In this document: piece after piece, positions 1 to 8,439 of the stretch
Numbering within the stretch: position 1 is the first letter of the stretch
Layout of the letters: each line of letters starts with the position of its first letter
Origin: UBA4416 sp044353195
GTDB lineage: Bacteria > Bacteroidota > Bacteroidia > B-17B0 > Aurantibacillaceae
Assembly: GCA_044353195.1 (NCBI GenBank)
Contig: JBILCJ010000003.1
Coordinates: 1-49,221, forward strand
Length of the DNA: 49,221 nt
Direction of reading: 5' to 3'
Notes under the pieces: model-generated
Told to the model about the DNA's origin: nothing
Databases searched by the model: none
Seen by the model: the letters and a program-made list of their open reading frames with translations, nothing else
Made by a program: the position numbers and the translations under genes

Positions 1-654
1 TTTAGGAAAATTTTCTCTATCTGGATTCGTTTGACTCATAAATTCTGTAAGTAATCCTCCTTGTTGAACCATTTTCTTAGCATAATTTGTGTGGGCAGCC
101 GGATATAAACGGTCTAAGCCATGCGCTAAAACCCCAACTGTATCCACGTTATTTGAAAGCGATTCTTTATGTGCCAACACATCGATGCCATAAGCTAATC
201 CACTTACAACAAGCACACCTGAATGTGATAAATCTTTAATTAATTTTTCAGTCATGTGTTTTCCATACTCAGATGGGGTGCGTGTTCCTACTACAGAAAC
301 AATTTTTGAATTATTTAAATCTGCATTGCCTTTATAATATACTAAAAGTGGGCTATCATGACAATATTTTAACCTCTGCGGATATTTTTCATCTGTAAAA
401 AATAAGGCGGAAATTCCATTCGTATTTATAAATTCAATTTCTTCTTCAGCACGATGTATTACATGTTGACTTTCAATAATTTTACTTGCAACCACTGATC
501 CTATTCCAGGTATTTTCTCAAGATGAGATTTTTTTTCTTTAAAAACCTGCTCCGAACTTCCGCAATAAGCAACTAAATTCTTTGACAACACATCACCTAC
601 TCCATCAATTAAGGTCAATGCAATTTGATGAAGTAATTCTTGTGACTGAGACAT
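1..654 (-). CDS. dprA: DNA-processing protein DprA, C-terminus cut by window edge
   Basis: DprA binds single-stranded DNA taken up during transformation and loads RecA on it, in the cytoplasm. The 218 visible residues start at ATG 654. They show a helix-hairpin-helix-like segment (IPGIGSVVASKI, about residues 48-59), then the Rossmann-like DprA core with VVGTRTPSEYG (121-131) and SGLAYGIDVLAH (151-162). The sequence stops at TEFMSQTNPDRENFPK, just before the FPxRNR motif typical of the family, so roughly the last third lies outside the window. It is divergent from the BAX-inhibitor-like gene, with 197 bases between the two ATGs. A TAnnTTTG box lies on its strand at 682-689. Family assignment is strong; competence in this organism is inference. 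Confidence 0.93.
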   Translation of the reverse strand, partial: MSQSQELLHQIALTLIDGVGDVLSKNLVAYCGSSEQVFKEKKSHLEKIPGIGSVVASKIIESQHVIHRAEEEIEFINTNGISALFFTDEKYPQRLKYCHDSPLLVYYKGNADLNNSKIVSVVGTRTPSEYGKHMTEKLIKDLSHSGVLVVSGLAYGIDVLAHKESLSNNVDTVGVLAHGLDRLYPAAHTNYAKKMVQQGGLLTEFMSQTNPDRENFPK

Positions 655-681
655 TTATTTCAATTTAATAATGTGTTTCAA

Positions 682-689
682 CAAAAATA
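682..689 (-). promoter_or_regulatory. Candidate -7 box of the dprA promoter
   Basis: On the minus strand this reads TATTTTTG, an exact match to the Bacteroidota -7 consensus TAnnTTTG, about 28 bases before the dprA start. I do not find a TTTG element at the expected 19-base spacing upstream, so this is a partial match in AT-rich DNA. Confidence 0.35.
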
Positions 690-851
690 AAAGAATTAAT
701 TGTGATTAAATGGCATAAGCCAAATTTTAACTTTTTGCAGAATTAGATTAGAGTATTTCGTTAAAATTAAAAGTGTAAAAAACTCAAACTTTAACTATTT
801 TTTACAAATTACGATTTGATTTTATTGTATCTTTATACTCAAAAAAATATC

Positions 852-1586
852 ATGGATAATAATTTCAGAAAAACAAATATTGACAACATACAATATGATT
901 CAGTTGTCACACAAAAAAACTTATTAGCAACAGTATTTGCTTGGATGTTTGCCGGTATGGTAATTACAACCGCAACATCTTTATCGTTTGCTTATATTCC
1001 TAGCTTACTTGATTTAATGTTAACACAAGGCGAAGACGGCATGTTGCATAAATCGATGCTAGGCCATATCGTTACCTTTGCACCTTTAATTATGTTAATT
1101 GGAATGGGCGCTGGCTTTAGAAAATTATCTTATTTAGCTATTGCTGGTTTGTTTTTAGGCTTCTCCGCATTATTTGGAATCAGTATTAGTTATATTTTTA
1201 TTATATATCAAATAGGTTCAATTGTAAATATTTTTTTATCTACAACAGCTCTTTTTGGGATTATGGCCGCTACAGGTTATTTTACAAAAACTGACTTAAC
1301 AAAATTAGGTAGTATTTTAATGATTGGAGTTGTAGGTATATTCATTGCATCTTTAATTAATTACTTTATGCATAGTGCTCAAATGGGCTACATAATTAGT
1401 GTGATAGCTGTTATTATCTTCACTGGATTAACAGCCTACGACATGCAAAAAATTAAAAACATGTTAGCTGAAAACGACGGATCGGATTCATTTAAAAAAT
1501 TAGCAGTCATGGGAGCATTAAGCTTATACTTAGATTTCATTAACTTATTTTTATCCCTTCTTAATATTTTTGGAAAAAGAAACTAA
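852..1586 (+). CDS. BAX inhibitor-1 (BI-1)/YccA family membrane protein
   Basis: A 244-residue polytopic inner-membrane protein with about seven hydrophobic helices. The glycine and alanine pattern (VFAWMFAGMVITT near the N-terminus, IFTGLTAYDMQKI near the C-terminus, then a final hydrophobic helix) is that of bacterial BI-1/YccA/YbhL proteins. Family members act as pH-sensitive calcium leak channels or as modulators of FtsH; the role here is not shown by sequence. I chose ATG 852 (MDNNFRKTN). The frame also opens at a TTG at 816, but that adds 12 hydrophobic residues that overlap a probable promoter -7 box (TATCTTTA, 828-835). The gene stands alone and is followed by a strong terminator. Confidence 0.9.
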   Translation: MDNNFRKTNIDNIQYDSVVTQKNLLATVFAWMFAGMVITTATSLSFAYIPSLLDLMLTQGEDGMLHKSMLGHIVTFAPLIMLIGMGAGFRKLSYLAIAGLFLGFSALFGISISYIFIIYQIGSIVNIFLSTTALFGIMAATGYFTKTDLTKLGSILMIGVVGIFIASLINYFMHSAQMGYIISVIAVIIFTGLTAYDMQKIKNMLAENDGSDSFKKLAVMGALSLYLDFINLFLSLLNIFGKRN

Positions 1587-1612
1587 TCTGAATATTATAA
1601 GCAATTAACTTT

Positions 1613-1640
1613 AAAACCTTAGCCTGTGCTAAGGTTTTTT
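1613..1640 (+). terminator. Rho-independent terminator after the BI-1 family gene
   Basis: Perfect 11-bp stem AAAACCTTAGC / GCTAAGGTTTT around a CTGT loop, running into a T tract. It lies 27 bases after the stop codon at 1586. Confidence 0.9.
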
Positions 1641-1757
1641 GGTTTTTAAGCTATGCCACCCAAAGTAAAAATCGTCTTATTTTTAAATTGCTTATCGATA
1701 TAATATTTATAAATTTACATCGTATTAAAAAAGTTCAATTTTTATAAAAAACGAAAT

Positions 1758-3008
1758 ATGGCAATTGTAGAATTAAAAGTACCAAGTCCAGGCGAATCAA
1801 TAACAGAAGTTGTAATTGCCCGTTGGGTAAAAAACACAGGTGATATCGTTGAAAAAGATGACGTTTTAGCAGAAATAGATTCAGATAAAGCAACCTTAAC
1901 CCTTAATGCCGAAGAAAGTGGGAAAATCGAAGTATTAGCTGCTGAAGGCGATACTGTAAATGTAGGTCAAGTCGTTGTAAAGATTGATACATCATTTAAA
2001 CCAGAAGCAAAAGCAACTGTTGAAGCTCCAAAAGTAGAAGCTAAAAAAGCAGAACCTGCAGCAACTGTTACACCGAATCATTCACCAGCATCAACAAGCT
2101 ATGCTACAGGAACGCCAAGTGTTTCTGCTGCAAAAATAATGGCTGAAAATAATATTAAACCAACCCAACTAAATGGAACTGGTAAAGATGGAAGAATTAC
2201 AAAACAAGATGTTTTAGCGGCCTTATCAAATGGATTACCTACAGCCGCTGAAGTACTTTCTAATTCTTGGAAAGGTGGAAGAGACAAAGATCGTACAAAA
2301 ATGACTTCTCTTCGTAAAACAGTTGCAAAACGATTAGTAGCTGTTAAGAATGAAACGGCTATGTTAACCACTTTTAATGAGGTAGACATGTCGGCTATTT
2401 ATGCGATCAGAGCAAAATACAAAGATAAATTTAAAGAAGTATACGGAAGTAATGTAGGTTTCATGAGCTTCTTTACGAAAGCTGTAACAGAAGCATTATA
2501 TCATTATCCAGCAGTAAATGGAATGATAGATGGAGAAGAACTAGTATATAATAAATACTGTGATATTGGAATTGCAGTAAGTGCTCCAAAAGGCTTAATG
2601 GTTCCCGTTTTGCGTAATGCCGAATTAATGAGTATTGCCGATATTGAAAAGGGAATTAAAGATTTAGCTGTTAAAGCTCGTGATGGAAAATTGACCATTG
2701 AAGATATGACAGGTGGAACATTTACCATCACTAATGGCGGTGTATTTGGTTCTATGATGAGTACCCCAATTATTAATCCTCCGCAAAGTGCAATCTTAGG
2801 AATGCATAATGTTGTTGACAGGCCAATGGCTGTTAACGGACAAGTTGTGATTCGTCCAATGATGTATGTGGCACTTAGTTATGATCATCGCATTATTGAC
2901 GGTAGAGAAAGCGTTGGTTTTTTAGTGAAAGTAAAGGAGATGTTAGAAAATCCAAGCCGTATGTTGTTTGGAGGTAAAGTTCCTGAAGAAGTTTTATTAG
3001 GATTGTAA
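1758..3008 (+). CDS. odhB: 2-oxoglutarate dehydrogenase E2 (dihydrolipoyllysine succinyltransferase)
   Basis: Transfers the succinyl group from E1 to CoA in the TCA cycle, as the cytoplasmic core of the 2-oxoglutarate dehydrogenase complex. Of 416 residues, 1-77 form a lipoyl domain with the modified lysine at K44 in DSDKA. An Ala/Pro/Lys-rich linker follows, then a peripheral subunit-binding domain (about 122-157, with GTGKDGRITKQDVLAA) and the catalytic acyltransferase domain. Its active-site motif DHRIIDG gives H377 and D381. The C-terminal EEVLLGL resembles the LLLGL end of bacterial SucB, which favours succinyltransferase over pyruvate dehydrogenase E2. A single lipoyl domain also fits. 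The E1 gene is downstream at 4811 but separated by two unrelated genes. Translation starts at ATG 1758. Confidence 0.95.
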   Translation: MAIVELKVPSPGESITEVVIARWVKNTGDIVEKDDVLAEIDSDKATLTLNAEESGKIEVLAAEGDTVNVGQVVVKIDTSFKPEAKATVEAPKVEAKKAEPAATVTPNHSPASTSYATGTPSVSAAKIMAENNIKPTQLNGTGKDGRITKQDVLAALSNGLPTAAEVLSNSWKGGRDKDRTKMTSLRKTVAKRLVAVKNETAMLTTFNEVDMSAIYAIRAKYKDKFKEVYGSNVGFMSFFTKAVTEALYHYPAVNGMIDGEELVYNKYCDIGIAVSAPKGLMVPVLRNAELMSIADIEKGIKDLAVKARDGKLTIEDMTGGTFTITNGGVFGSMMSTPIINPPQSAILGMHNVVDRPMAVNGQVVIRPMMYVALSYDHRIIDGRESVGFLVKVKEMLENPSRMLFGGKVPEEVLLGL

Positions 3009-3067
3009 TTAACATAAATATTTTTTTCCTTTTCTGTTTTATTTTAGAGAGTAAGGACTGAAATTTA

Positions 3068-3099
3068 AAAAACCTTCAAAATTATTTGAAGGTTTTTTT
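3068..3099 (+). terminator. Rho-independent terminator after odhB
   Basis: Perfect 13-bp stem AAAAACCTTCAAA / TTTGAAGGTTTTT around an ATTA loop, ending in a run of seven T. It separates odhB from the OmpA-family gene at 3135. Confidence 0.92.
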
Positions 3100-3134
3100 G
3101 TTACTTATTAAACGAATTAGCGTTAGATGATACT

Positions 3135-4331
3135 ATGAGATTTCTTATCCTCCTTTTTGTTACAATCCAAATGTTTAGTCAAACTAAAAAGTTTGATACG
3201 GTTTTTTGCGATTGCAATAAGGCACGAGTTATTAATTTAAATGGAAAAACAACCATAGGTAAAACTATTGCACCTAAAGGGTCTGGAGAGGTAAAAGAAA
3301 TTAGTCCTAGAAAACAAAAAACGAATTTTGCGTTTGAAAAAGAACATAACTCTGCTTGGTATAAGCTTAATATAAATGTGGCAGGCGAATTAACTATGCA
3401 TGTTATTCCATCCAAAGCAATTGACGACTATGATTTTATGTTATTTAAGGCGGCCAAAAATAACTTCTGTGATAGTCTACAATCTAACAAGATAAATCCG
3501 ATTAGAGCATGCATAAGCAGAGATAAGAAAGAATTAAATGGAAAAACTGGATTAAATTTTAAATCAACAAATGAATTTGTTAACCAAGGTATCGGCCCTG
3601 CTTACTGCAAAAGCCTAACTGTAAAAAAAGGAGAAATTTATTATTTAGTATTAGACAATGTTTACGAAAAAGGCGATGGACACACTATTGAATTTGAAAT
3701 TTCACAATCTGTTCTATTTAAAGGAACTGTAAAAGATGATAACAATAAACCGATTAAAACAGAAATTACTTTAACCAACCAAAAAGGCGACACTGTATCA
3801 CTTGAAAAAACAACGGATGATGGCAGATTCACCTTTACTGCACCTCTAATCAAAAACCAACCGTATAATTTAAATTTTTATAATGATAGTAGTTTTAGCT
3901 TTACTAAAAGTATTACACTTGCTGATACTGCGCAATTAAAAATTCTTAAAACAGTTTTACCAAAACTAAAAAAAGGAAATAAATATTCGATTGGATCCAT
4001 TAATTTTGTGAGCGGCTCAGTACAGTATTTACCAAGAGCTGTTCCATCTATGTTTAATTTATATAAACTATTAAAAAAGAATCCAAATTTAAAAATCCAA
4101 ATTATAGGTCATTCAAATGGACGTGATATGATGGATGAAAAAGGAATTATAGAATTTACAAAAGCAAGGGCGACCTCTATAAAAAATTACTTAGCCATAC
4201 AAGGCATAGATGAAAATAGGATAGAAATTAGTGGAAAAGGAGACCACGAAATGTTATTTAAATTGCCAAAAGCTAATGAAAACGAACAAGAGCAAAACAG
4301 AAGAGTAGAGATTTTAGTATTAGAATATTAA
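3135..4331 (+). CDS. OmpA-family envelope protein with carboxypeptidase-regulatory-like domain
   Basis: A 398-residue secreted protein. It begins with a short signal peptide (MRFLILLFVTIQMFSQ) ending in the SQ common at Bacteroidota cleavage sites. Residues about 20-190 are an unassigned β-rich, cysteine-containing domain (FCDCNKARV at its start). Residues about 195-262 look like a CarboxypepD_reg-type β-sandwich (FKGTVKDDNNKPI, then DDGRFTFTAPL). Residues about 285-398 are an OmpA/MotB peptidoglycan-binding domain with INFVSGSVQYLP, IQIIGHSNGRD, KARATSIKNYL and NRRVEILVLEY. It probably tethers an outer-membrane or periplasmic assembly to peptidoglycan; the partner is unknown. It ends 11 bases before the convergent SPOR-like gene. 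Confidence 0.85.
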   Translation: MRFLILLFVTIQMFSQTKKFDTVFCDCNKARVINLNGKTTIGKTIAPKGSGEVKEISPRKQKTNFAFEKEHNSAWYKLNINVAGELTMHVIPSKAIDDYDFMLFKAAKNNFCDSLQSNKINPIRACISRDKKELNGKTGLNFKSTNEFVNQGIGPAYCKSLTVKKGEIYYLVLDNVYEKGDGHTIEFEISQSVLFKGTVKDDNNKPIKTEITLTNQKGDTVSLEKTTDDGRFTFTAPLIKNQPYNLNFYNDSSFSFTKSITLADTAQLKILKTVLPKLKKGNKYSIGSINFVSGSVQYLPRAVPSMFNLYKLLKKNPNLKIQIIGHSNGRDMMDEKGIIEFTKARATSIKNYLAIQGIDENRIEISGKGDHEMLFKLPKANENEQEQNRRVEILVLEY

Positions 4332-4342
4332 TCCTGAATGGA

Positions 4343-4744
4343 CTAATTCAACTTCATTGGACGTATTTTACTTTTTACAATAAAAGCATATGGGAATTCA
4401 ACTTGAATTCTTTTTAATAATTCAAAAGCCTCTAACTTCGTTTTAAAATCACCCACATTAATAACAAAATTAGGTTGCTGGTATTCTTCATATGAAGGTA
4501 TATCAGCAAACTTAGTCGTAAATTTAGATTGAACTTCTTTAGCTTTAGATTTATCAGCACTAAAATGTATTTTTATACGATATCCTTCGCTTTCACCATT
4601 CGTACGCCGATGAAACTCTGCCTTTTTCTCTTGTAAAGCTCTTACTTTCATAGAATTTTGAATAGCATTACTATTCGGATTTTCTTGTGAGAAAATAGTT
4701 ACGTTTTGCGCAAAAATGAATATAAAAAACAATGTAAACTTCAC
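4343..4744 (-). CDS. Small secreted SPOR-like domain protein
   Basis: A 133-residue protein with a signal peptide (MKFTLFFIFIFAQNVTIFSQ) and a charged linker. The C-terminal half follows the SPOR pattern: GYRIKIHFSADKSKA, then a β-α unit, then FVINVGDFKTKLEAFELLKRI and a terminal strand AFIVKSKI. SPOR domains bind denuded septal peptidoglycan glycans. In Bacteroidota such small secreted SPOR proteins are frequent and mostly uncharacterised. It converges with the OmpA gene and diverges from odhA (67-base gap). A -7-like box (TATTTTTG on the minus strand, 4749-4756) sits directly before the ATG, which would give an almost leaderless transcript. The domain call rests on pattern and lacks an alignment. 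Confidence 0.7.
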   Translation of the reverse strand: MKFTLFFIFIFAQNVTIFSQENPNSNAIQNSMKVRALQEKKAEFHRRTNGESEGYRIKIHFSADKSKAKEVQSKFTTKFADIPSYEEYQQPNFVINVGDFKTKLEAFELLKRIQVEFPYAFIVKSKIRPMKLN

Positions 4745-4810
4745 TAAACAAAAATAGGGAAATTAGCTTAAAAAATCCTTAAATTAGCCTTTTATTTTAG
4801 AAAGACTAAC

Positions 4811-7531
4811 ATGGACAAATTTTCCTTCGTAGGCACAAGCGATGTTAACGCTATTGAACAATTATTTTTACAATACTCTCAAGACAGTAACTCTGTTGAT
4901 GAATCGTGGAGAGATTTTTTTAAAGGCTTTGAATTTGCTCGCACATCTTATGAAAACGATGGTGGAGCTATTCCCGAAAATGTTTCAAAAGAATTTAAAG
5001 TCATTAGCTTAATCAATGGCTACCGTCAACGTGGACATTTGTTCACCAAAACAAATCCTGTTCGCCAACGTAGAACCTACGAGCCAACTTTAGATTTAGT
5101 AAACTTTGGTTTATCTGATAAGGATTTAGAAACTGTTTTTCAAGCAGGTAATGAAATAGGACTAGGAAATGCTAAACTAAAAGATATTATTAGTCATTTA
5201 GAAAGTACATACTGCCAAAGCATTGGTGCAGAATATTTATACATGCGCGAACCAAAAGTTGTAAAGTGGTTGCAAGAGCGCATGGAAAAAAATAAAAACA
5301 CACCAGCGTTTAATACCAACGAGAAAAAAACAATTCTTAAAAAATTAACTCAGGCAGTTGTATTTGAAAGTTATTTACATACAAAATTTGTTGGTCAAAA
5401 ACGTTTTTCATTAGAAGGTGCAGAAGCTGTTATACCAGCAATGGATACACTTATGGAGCATGGTGCAAATTTGGGCATTGAAGATTATGTAATCGGAATG
5501 GCTCACCGTGGTCGTTTAAATGTGCTTACTAATATCATGAATAAAACCTATAAAGATGTGTTTACTGAATTCGAAGGAAGACCAAGTGAAGACTCTTTAT
5601 TTGATGGAGATGTAAAATACCATATGGGTTATTCATCTGATCAAACCAGTGATGGAGGTAAAAAAGTACATATTAGCTTAACACCAAATCCATCACATTT
5701 AGAAACTGTTGCGCCAGTTGCCCAAGGAATTGTTCGCGCGAAAATTGACAACCGTCACAAAGGTGATAATGCAAAAGCGTGTGCCATTACTATACATGGT
5801 GATGCAGCAGTTGCAGGTCAAGGCGTAGTATACGAAACCTTGCAAATGAGCCAATTAGATGGTTATAAAACAGGAGGAACAATTCATTTTGTGATTAACA
5901 ACCAAGTTGGATTCACAACAAACTTTTTAGACGCTCGTTCATCAACCTATTGCACAGATATTGCTAAAGTTGTTTTAAGCCCAGTATTCCATGTAAATGG
6001 TGATGATGTTGAAGCATTGTGTTTCATTTCAAAATTAGCAATGGAATTCCGTCAAGAATTTCACCGCGATGTATTTATCGATGTTTTATGTTATCGCAAA
6101 TACGGTCATAACGAAGGTGATGAGCCTCGTTTTACTCAACCATTGTTATACAAAGCTATTGCAGCTCACGCTAACGCAAAAGATATTTATGTTGAAAAAT
6201 TAAAATCAGAAAATTCTGAATTAGCTAGCGAAGCAAAACAGATTGAAATAGCTTTCAAAACAGAGTTAGATTCTAATTTAGATGAAGCTAAAAAAGCGGA
6301 AACCGTAAAAATTACATCATTCTTAGAAGGTAATTGGAAAGGCTTGAAAATGGCTAACGACAAAGATTTTGACGAATCACCAATAACAGCTATTGACGAA
6401 AAACTATTTTTAGAATTAGCTAAAAAAACAACTGAATTACCTAAAGACAAAAAATTCTTTAATAAAATTCAAAAAGTTTTTGATGATAGAAAAGCAATGA
6501 TGACCAATAATAATTTTGATTGGGCAATGGGCGAATTATTAGCCTACTCATCATTAATGAAAGAAGGATTTCCTGTTCGTTTCAGCGGCCAAGATGTTGA
6601 GCGCGGCACATTCTCTCACCGTCATGCAGTAGTAAAAATTGAAGATAGCGAGGAAGAATATACACCGCTCAATAATATTGATGCTGATGTAAAACTAAGT
6701 ATTTACAATTCTTTATTAAGCGAATATGCCGTTTTAGGTTTTGATTATGGCTATGCGTTCGCATCACCAAATTCATTAACTATTTGGGAAGCACAATTTG
6801 GTGATTTCTTTAATGGTGCTCAAATTATAATTGATCAATACTTAACCTCTGCTGAATACAAATGGCGTCGTATGAATGGCTTAGTGTTGTTATTACCGCA
6901 TGGTTATGAAGGACAAGGTCCTGAGCACTCATCGGCGCGTATGGAACGTTTCCTACAAGCTTGTGCAGAAAACAATATGCAAATTGTAAATGCAACCACA
7001 CCAGCACAACAATTTCATGTTATCCGTCGTCAATTAAAAAGAGATTTTCGTAAACCATTAGTTTGTTTTACACCTAAAAAATTATTGCGTTACCCAAGCT
7101 GCGTAAGTAAATTAACAGACTTTACAAAAGCAAACTTCCAAGAAGTTTTAGACGACACAATTGAAGTAAAAAAAGTAACACGCGTGGCATTTTGCTCAGG
7201 AAAAGTTTATTACGATTTAATTGAACGCAGAGAAAAAGAAGGGTGTCATGATATTGCATTTATCCGATTAGAACAATTGTATCCTTTTCCTCAAAAACAA
7301 ATTGATGTTATTTTGAAAAAATATGCAAAAGCCACAGAATTTTTATTTGTGCAAGAAGAACCAGAAAATATGGGTCCTTGGCGATTTGTTGATAATAACC
7401 TACGCTCTCTCAAATTAAAATACATCGGCAGAGAAGCGGCAGCAAGTCCGGCAACAGGATTTTCAAAACGTCATGCAATGGAAAACGAAGAGATTATGAC
7501 TGCTATTTTTAGTAAAATTCTAGTAAAATAA
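4811..7531 (+). CDS. odhA: 2-oxoglutarate dehydrogenase E1 component
   Basis: Thiamine-diphosphate-dependent decarboxylase that oxidises 2-oxoglutarate and passes the succinyl group to the OdhB lipoyl arm. It is 906 residues, close to the usual ~930. The N-terminal E1 helix segment SVDESWRDFFKGFEF is present. Thiamine-domain motifs include YVIGMAHRGRLNVL, ITIHGDAAVAGQGVVYE and FVINNQVGFTT. The transketolase-like pyrimidine domain includes FSGQDVERGTFSHRHAV, and LLPHGYEGQGPEHSSARMER is also intact. The C-terminus has the expected FVQEEPENMGPW. Start at ATG 4811. It is flanked by an unrelated SPOR gene and by birA, so it is transcribed apart from odhB. No E3 (lpd) gene is in the window. Confidence 0.97.
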   Translation: MDKFSFVGTSDVNAIEQLFLQYSQDSNSVDESWRDFFKGFEFARTSYENDGGAIPENVSKEFKVISLINGYRQRGHLFTKTNPVRQRRTYEPTLDLVNFGLSDKDLETVFQAGNEIGLGNAKLKDIISHLESTYCQSIGAEYLYMREPKVVKWLQERMEKNKNTPAFNTNEKKTILKKLTQAVVFESYLHTKFVGQKRFSLEGAEAVIPAMDTLMEHGANLGIEDYVIGMAHRGRLNVLTNIMNKTYKDVFTEFEGRPSEDSLFDGDVKYHMGYSSDQTSDGGKKVHISLTPNPSHLETVAPVAQGIVRAKIDNRHKGDNAKACAITIHGDAAVAGQGVVYETLQMSQLDGYKTGGTIHFVINNQVGFTTNFLDARSSTYCTDIAKVVLSPVFHVNGDDVEALCFISKLAMEFRQEFHRDVFIDVLCYRKYGHNEGDEPRFTQPLLYKAIAAHANAKDIYVEKLKSENSELASEAKQIEIAFKTELDSNLDEAKKAETVKITSFLEGNWKGLKMANDKDFDESPITAIDEKLFLELAKKTTELPKDKKFFNKIQKVFDDRKAMMTNNNFDWAMGELLAYSSLMKEGFPVRFSGQDVERGTFSHRHAVVKIEDSEEEYTPLNNIDADVKLSIYNSLLSEYAVLGFDYGYAFASPNSLTIWEAQFGDFFNGAQIIIDQYLTSAEYKWRRMNGLVLLLPHGYEGQGPEHSSARMERFLQACAENNMQIVNATTPAQQFHVIRRQLKRDFRKPLVCFTPKKLLRYPSCVSKLTDFTKANFQEVLDDTIEVKKVTRVAFCSGKVYYDLIERREKEGCHDIAFIRLEQLYPFPQKQIDVILKKYAKATEFLFVQEEPENMGPWRFVDNNLRSLKLKYIGREAAASPATGFSKRHAMENEEIMTAIFSKILVK

Positions 7532-7552
7532 AAAACGTTTGACGTTAATTTT

Positions 7553-7586
7553 AAAAGCCCTTGTTTTAATTAACAAGGGCTTTTTT
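7553..7586. terminator. Bidirectional terminator between odhA and birA
   Basis: A 13-bp perfect stem AAAAGCCCTTGTT / AACAAGGGCTTTT around a six-base loop, with a T run on the plus strand and an A run on the other side. It lies between two convergent genes (stops at 7531 and 7597), so it can serve both. Confidence 0.9.
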
Positions 7587-7596
7587 ATTAAATGAA

Positions 7597-8361
7597 TTAA
7601 ATAATCAACTTCACTTCTTTGATATCAAAAAATAATAAATCATTAGTTGCGTTTTTGAGAACTAATTTCCCGTTCTCTTCAACACTAATAATTTCGGCAT
7701 AAAACTCTTGTTCGTTTTTATCAATAAAAAGATGAATTTGATGTAAACCATATAATTGAGATAAATAGTTCGAGTTTATATAATCTAATTTACTTTCTTT
7801 CAATTTAAAATACCATTTTTCGAGTTTTGAACATATAGATTCCAAAATCAAAGCCATATCAAAATGAATGTTTTTCTGAAGCTTCATCGAAGTAGCTATT
7901 GAATTTAAATCTCCGAAATTCTCCTGATTAACATTCAAACCAATTCCAATCACAGCATGATGAATGGCACTTCCACTCAAATTATTTTCGATCAAAACAC
8001 CGCCAATCTTTTTTTTATTTACTAAAATGTCATTTGGCCACTTAATTTTAATGTCAAATTGACTAGAATCAAGTATTTCCGTCAATACGTCATAACAAGC
8101 TAATGCTGTTATTTTACTCAAATAAAACGACTTATTGATGTCTAAAAATCGAGGTTGCAATATGACCGAAAGTGTAATGTTTTTGCCTATTTCCGACGTC
8201 CACACGGCTCCCCGTTGCCCCTTACCTTGTGTCTGATTATTAGTATAAATAATTGTGCCATCCACAAGGTTAACATTCCTTAACAAGTTAATGGCATAGG
8301 TATTGGTACTCTCTACTTCAGGCAGAAAAAGCACATTCTTTCCTATAAACAACGTGTTCAT
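7597..8361 (-). CDS. birA: Biotin--[acetyl-CoA-carboxylase] ligase, no DNA-binding domain
   Basis: Activates biotin to biotinyl-AMP and attaches it to the biotin carboxyl carrier protein in the cytoplasm. This is a 254-residue monofunctional (class I) form: it starts directly in the catalytic domain without the winged-helix repressor domain of E. coli BirA. The motifs seen are STNTYA, the biotinyl-AMP loop GKGQRG (46-51), KWPNDILV (107-114) and KKIGGVLIE. A small C-terminal domain follows, ending IKEVKLII. Start is ATG 8361, divergent from rsfS with a 78-base gap. Birth of this enzyme next to rsfS and ftsH is a housekeeping arrangement; no biotin synthesis genes are nearby. Confidence 0.95.
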   Translation of the reverse strand: MNTLFIGKNVLFLPEVESTNTYAINLLRNVNLVDGTIIYTNNQTQGKGQRGAVWTSEIGKNITLSVILQPRFLDINKSFYLSKITALACYDVLTEILDSSQFDIKIKWPNDILVNKKKIGGVLIENNLSGSAIHHAVIGIGLNVNQENFGDLNSIATSMKLQKNIHFDMALILESICSKLEKWYFKLKESKLDYINSNYLSQLYGLHQIHLFIDKNEQEFYAEIISVEENGKLVLKNATNDLLFFDIKEVKLII

Positions 8362-8439
8362 TCGCCTAAAAAGATTAAATTTGTTATTTGTAGCAAATAC
8401 AAAAATAATAAAGAGATTAGCATTAGCAATAAAATAAAT

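Noticed and set aside
816..851. TTG start extending the BI-1 family protein by 12 residues
   Set aside because: The extension overlaps a likely -7 promoter box, and family members start near MDNN; ATG 852 is better.
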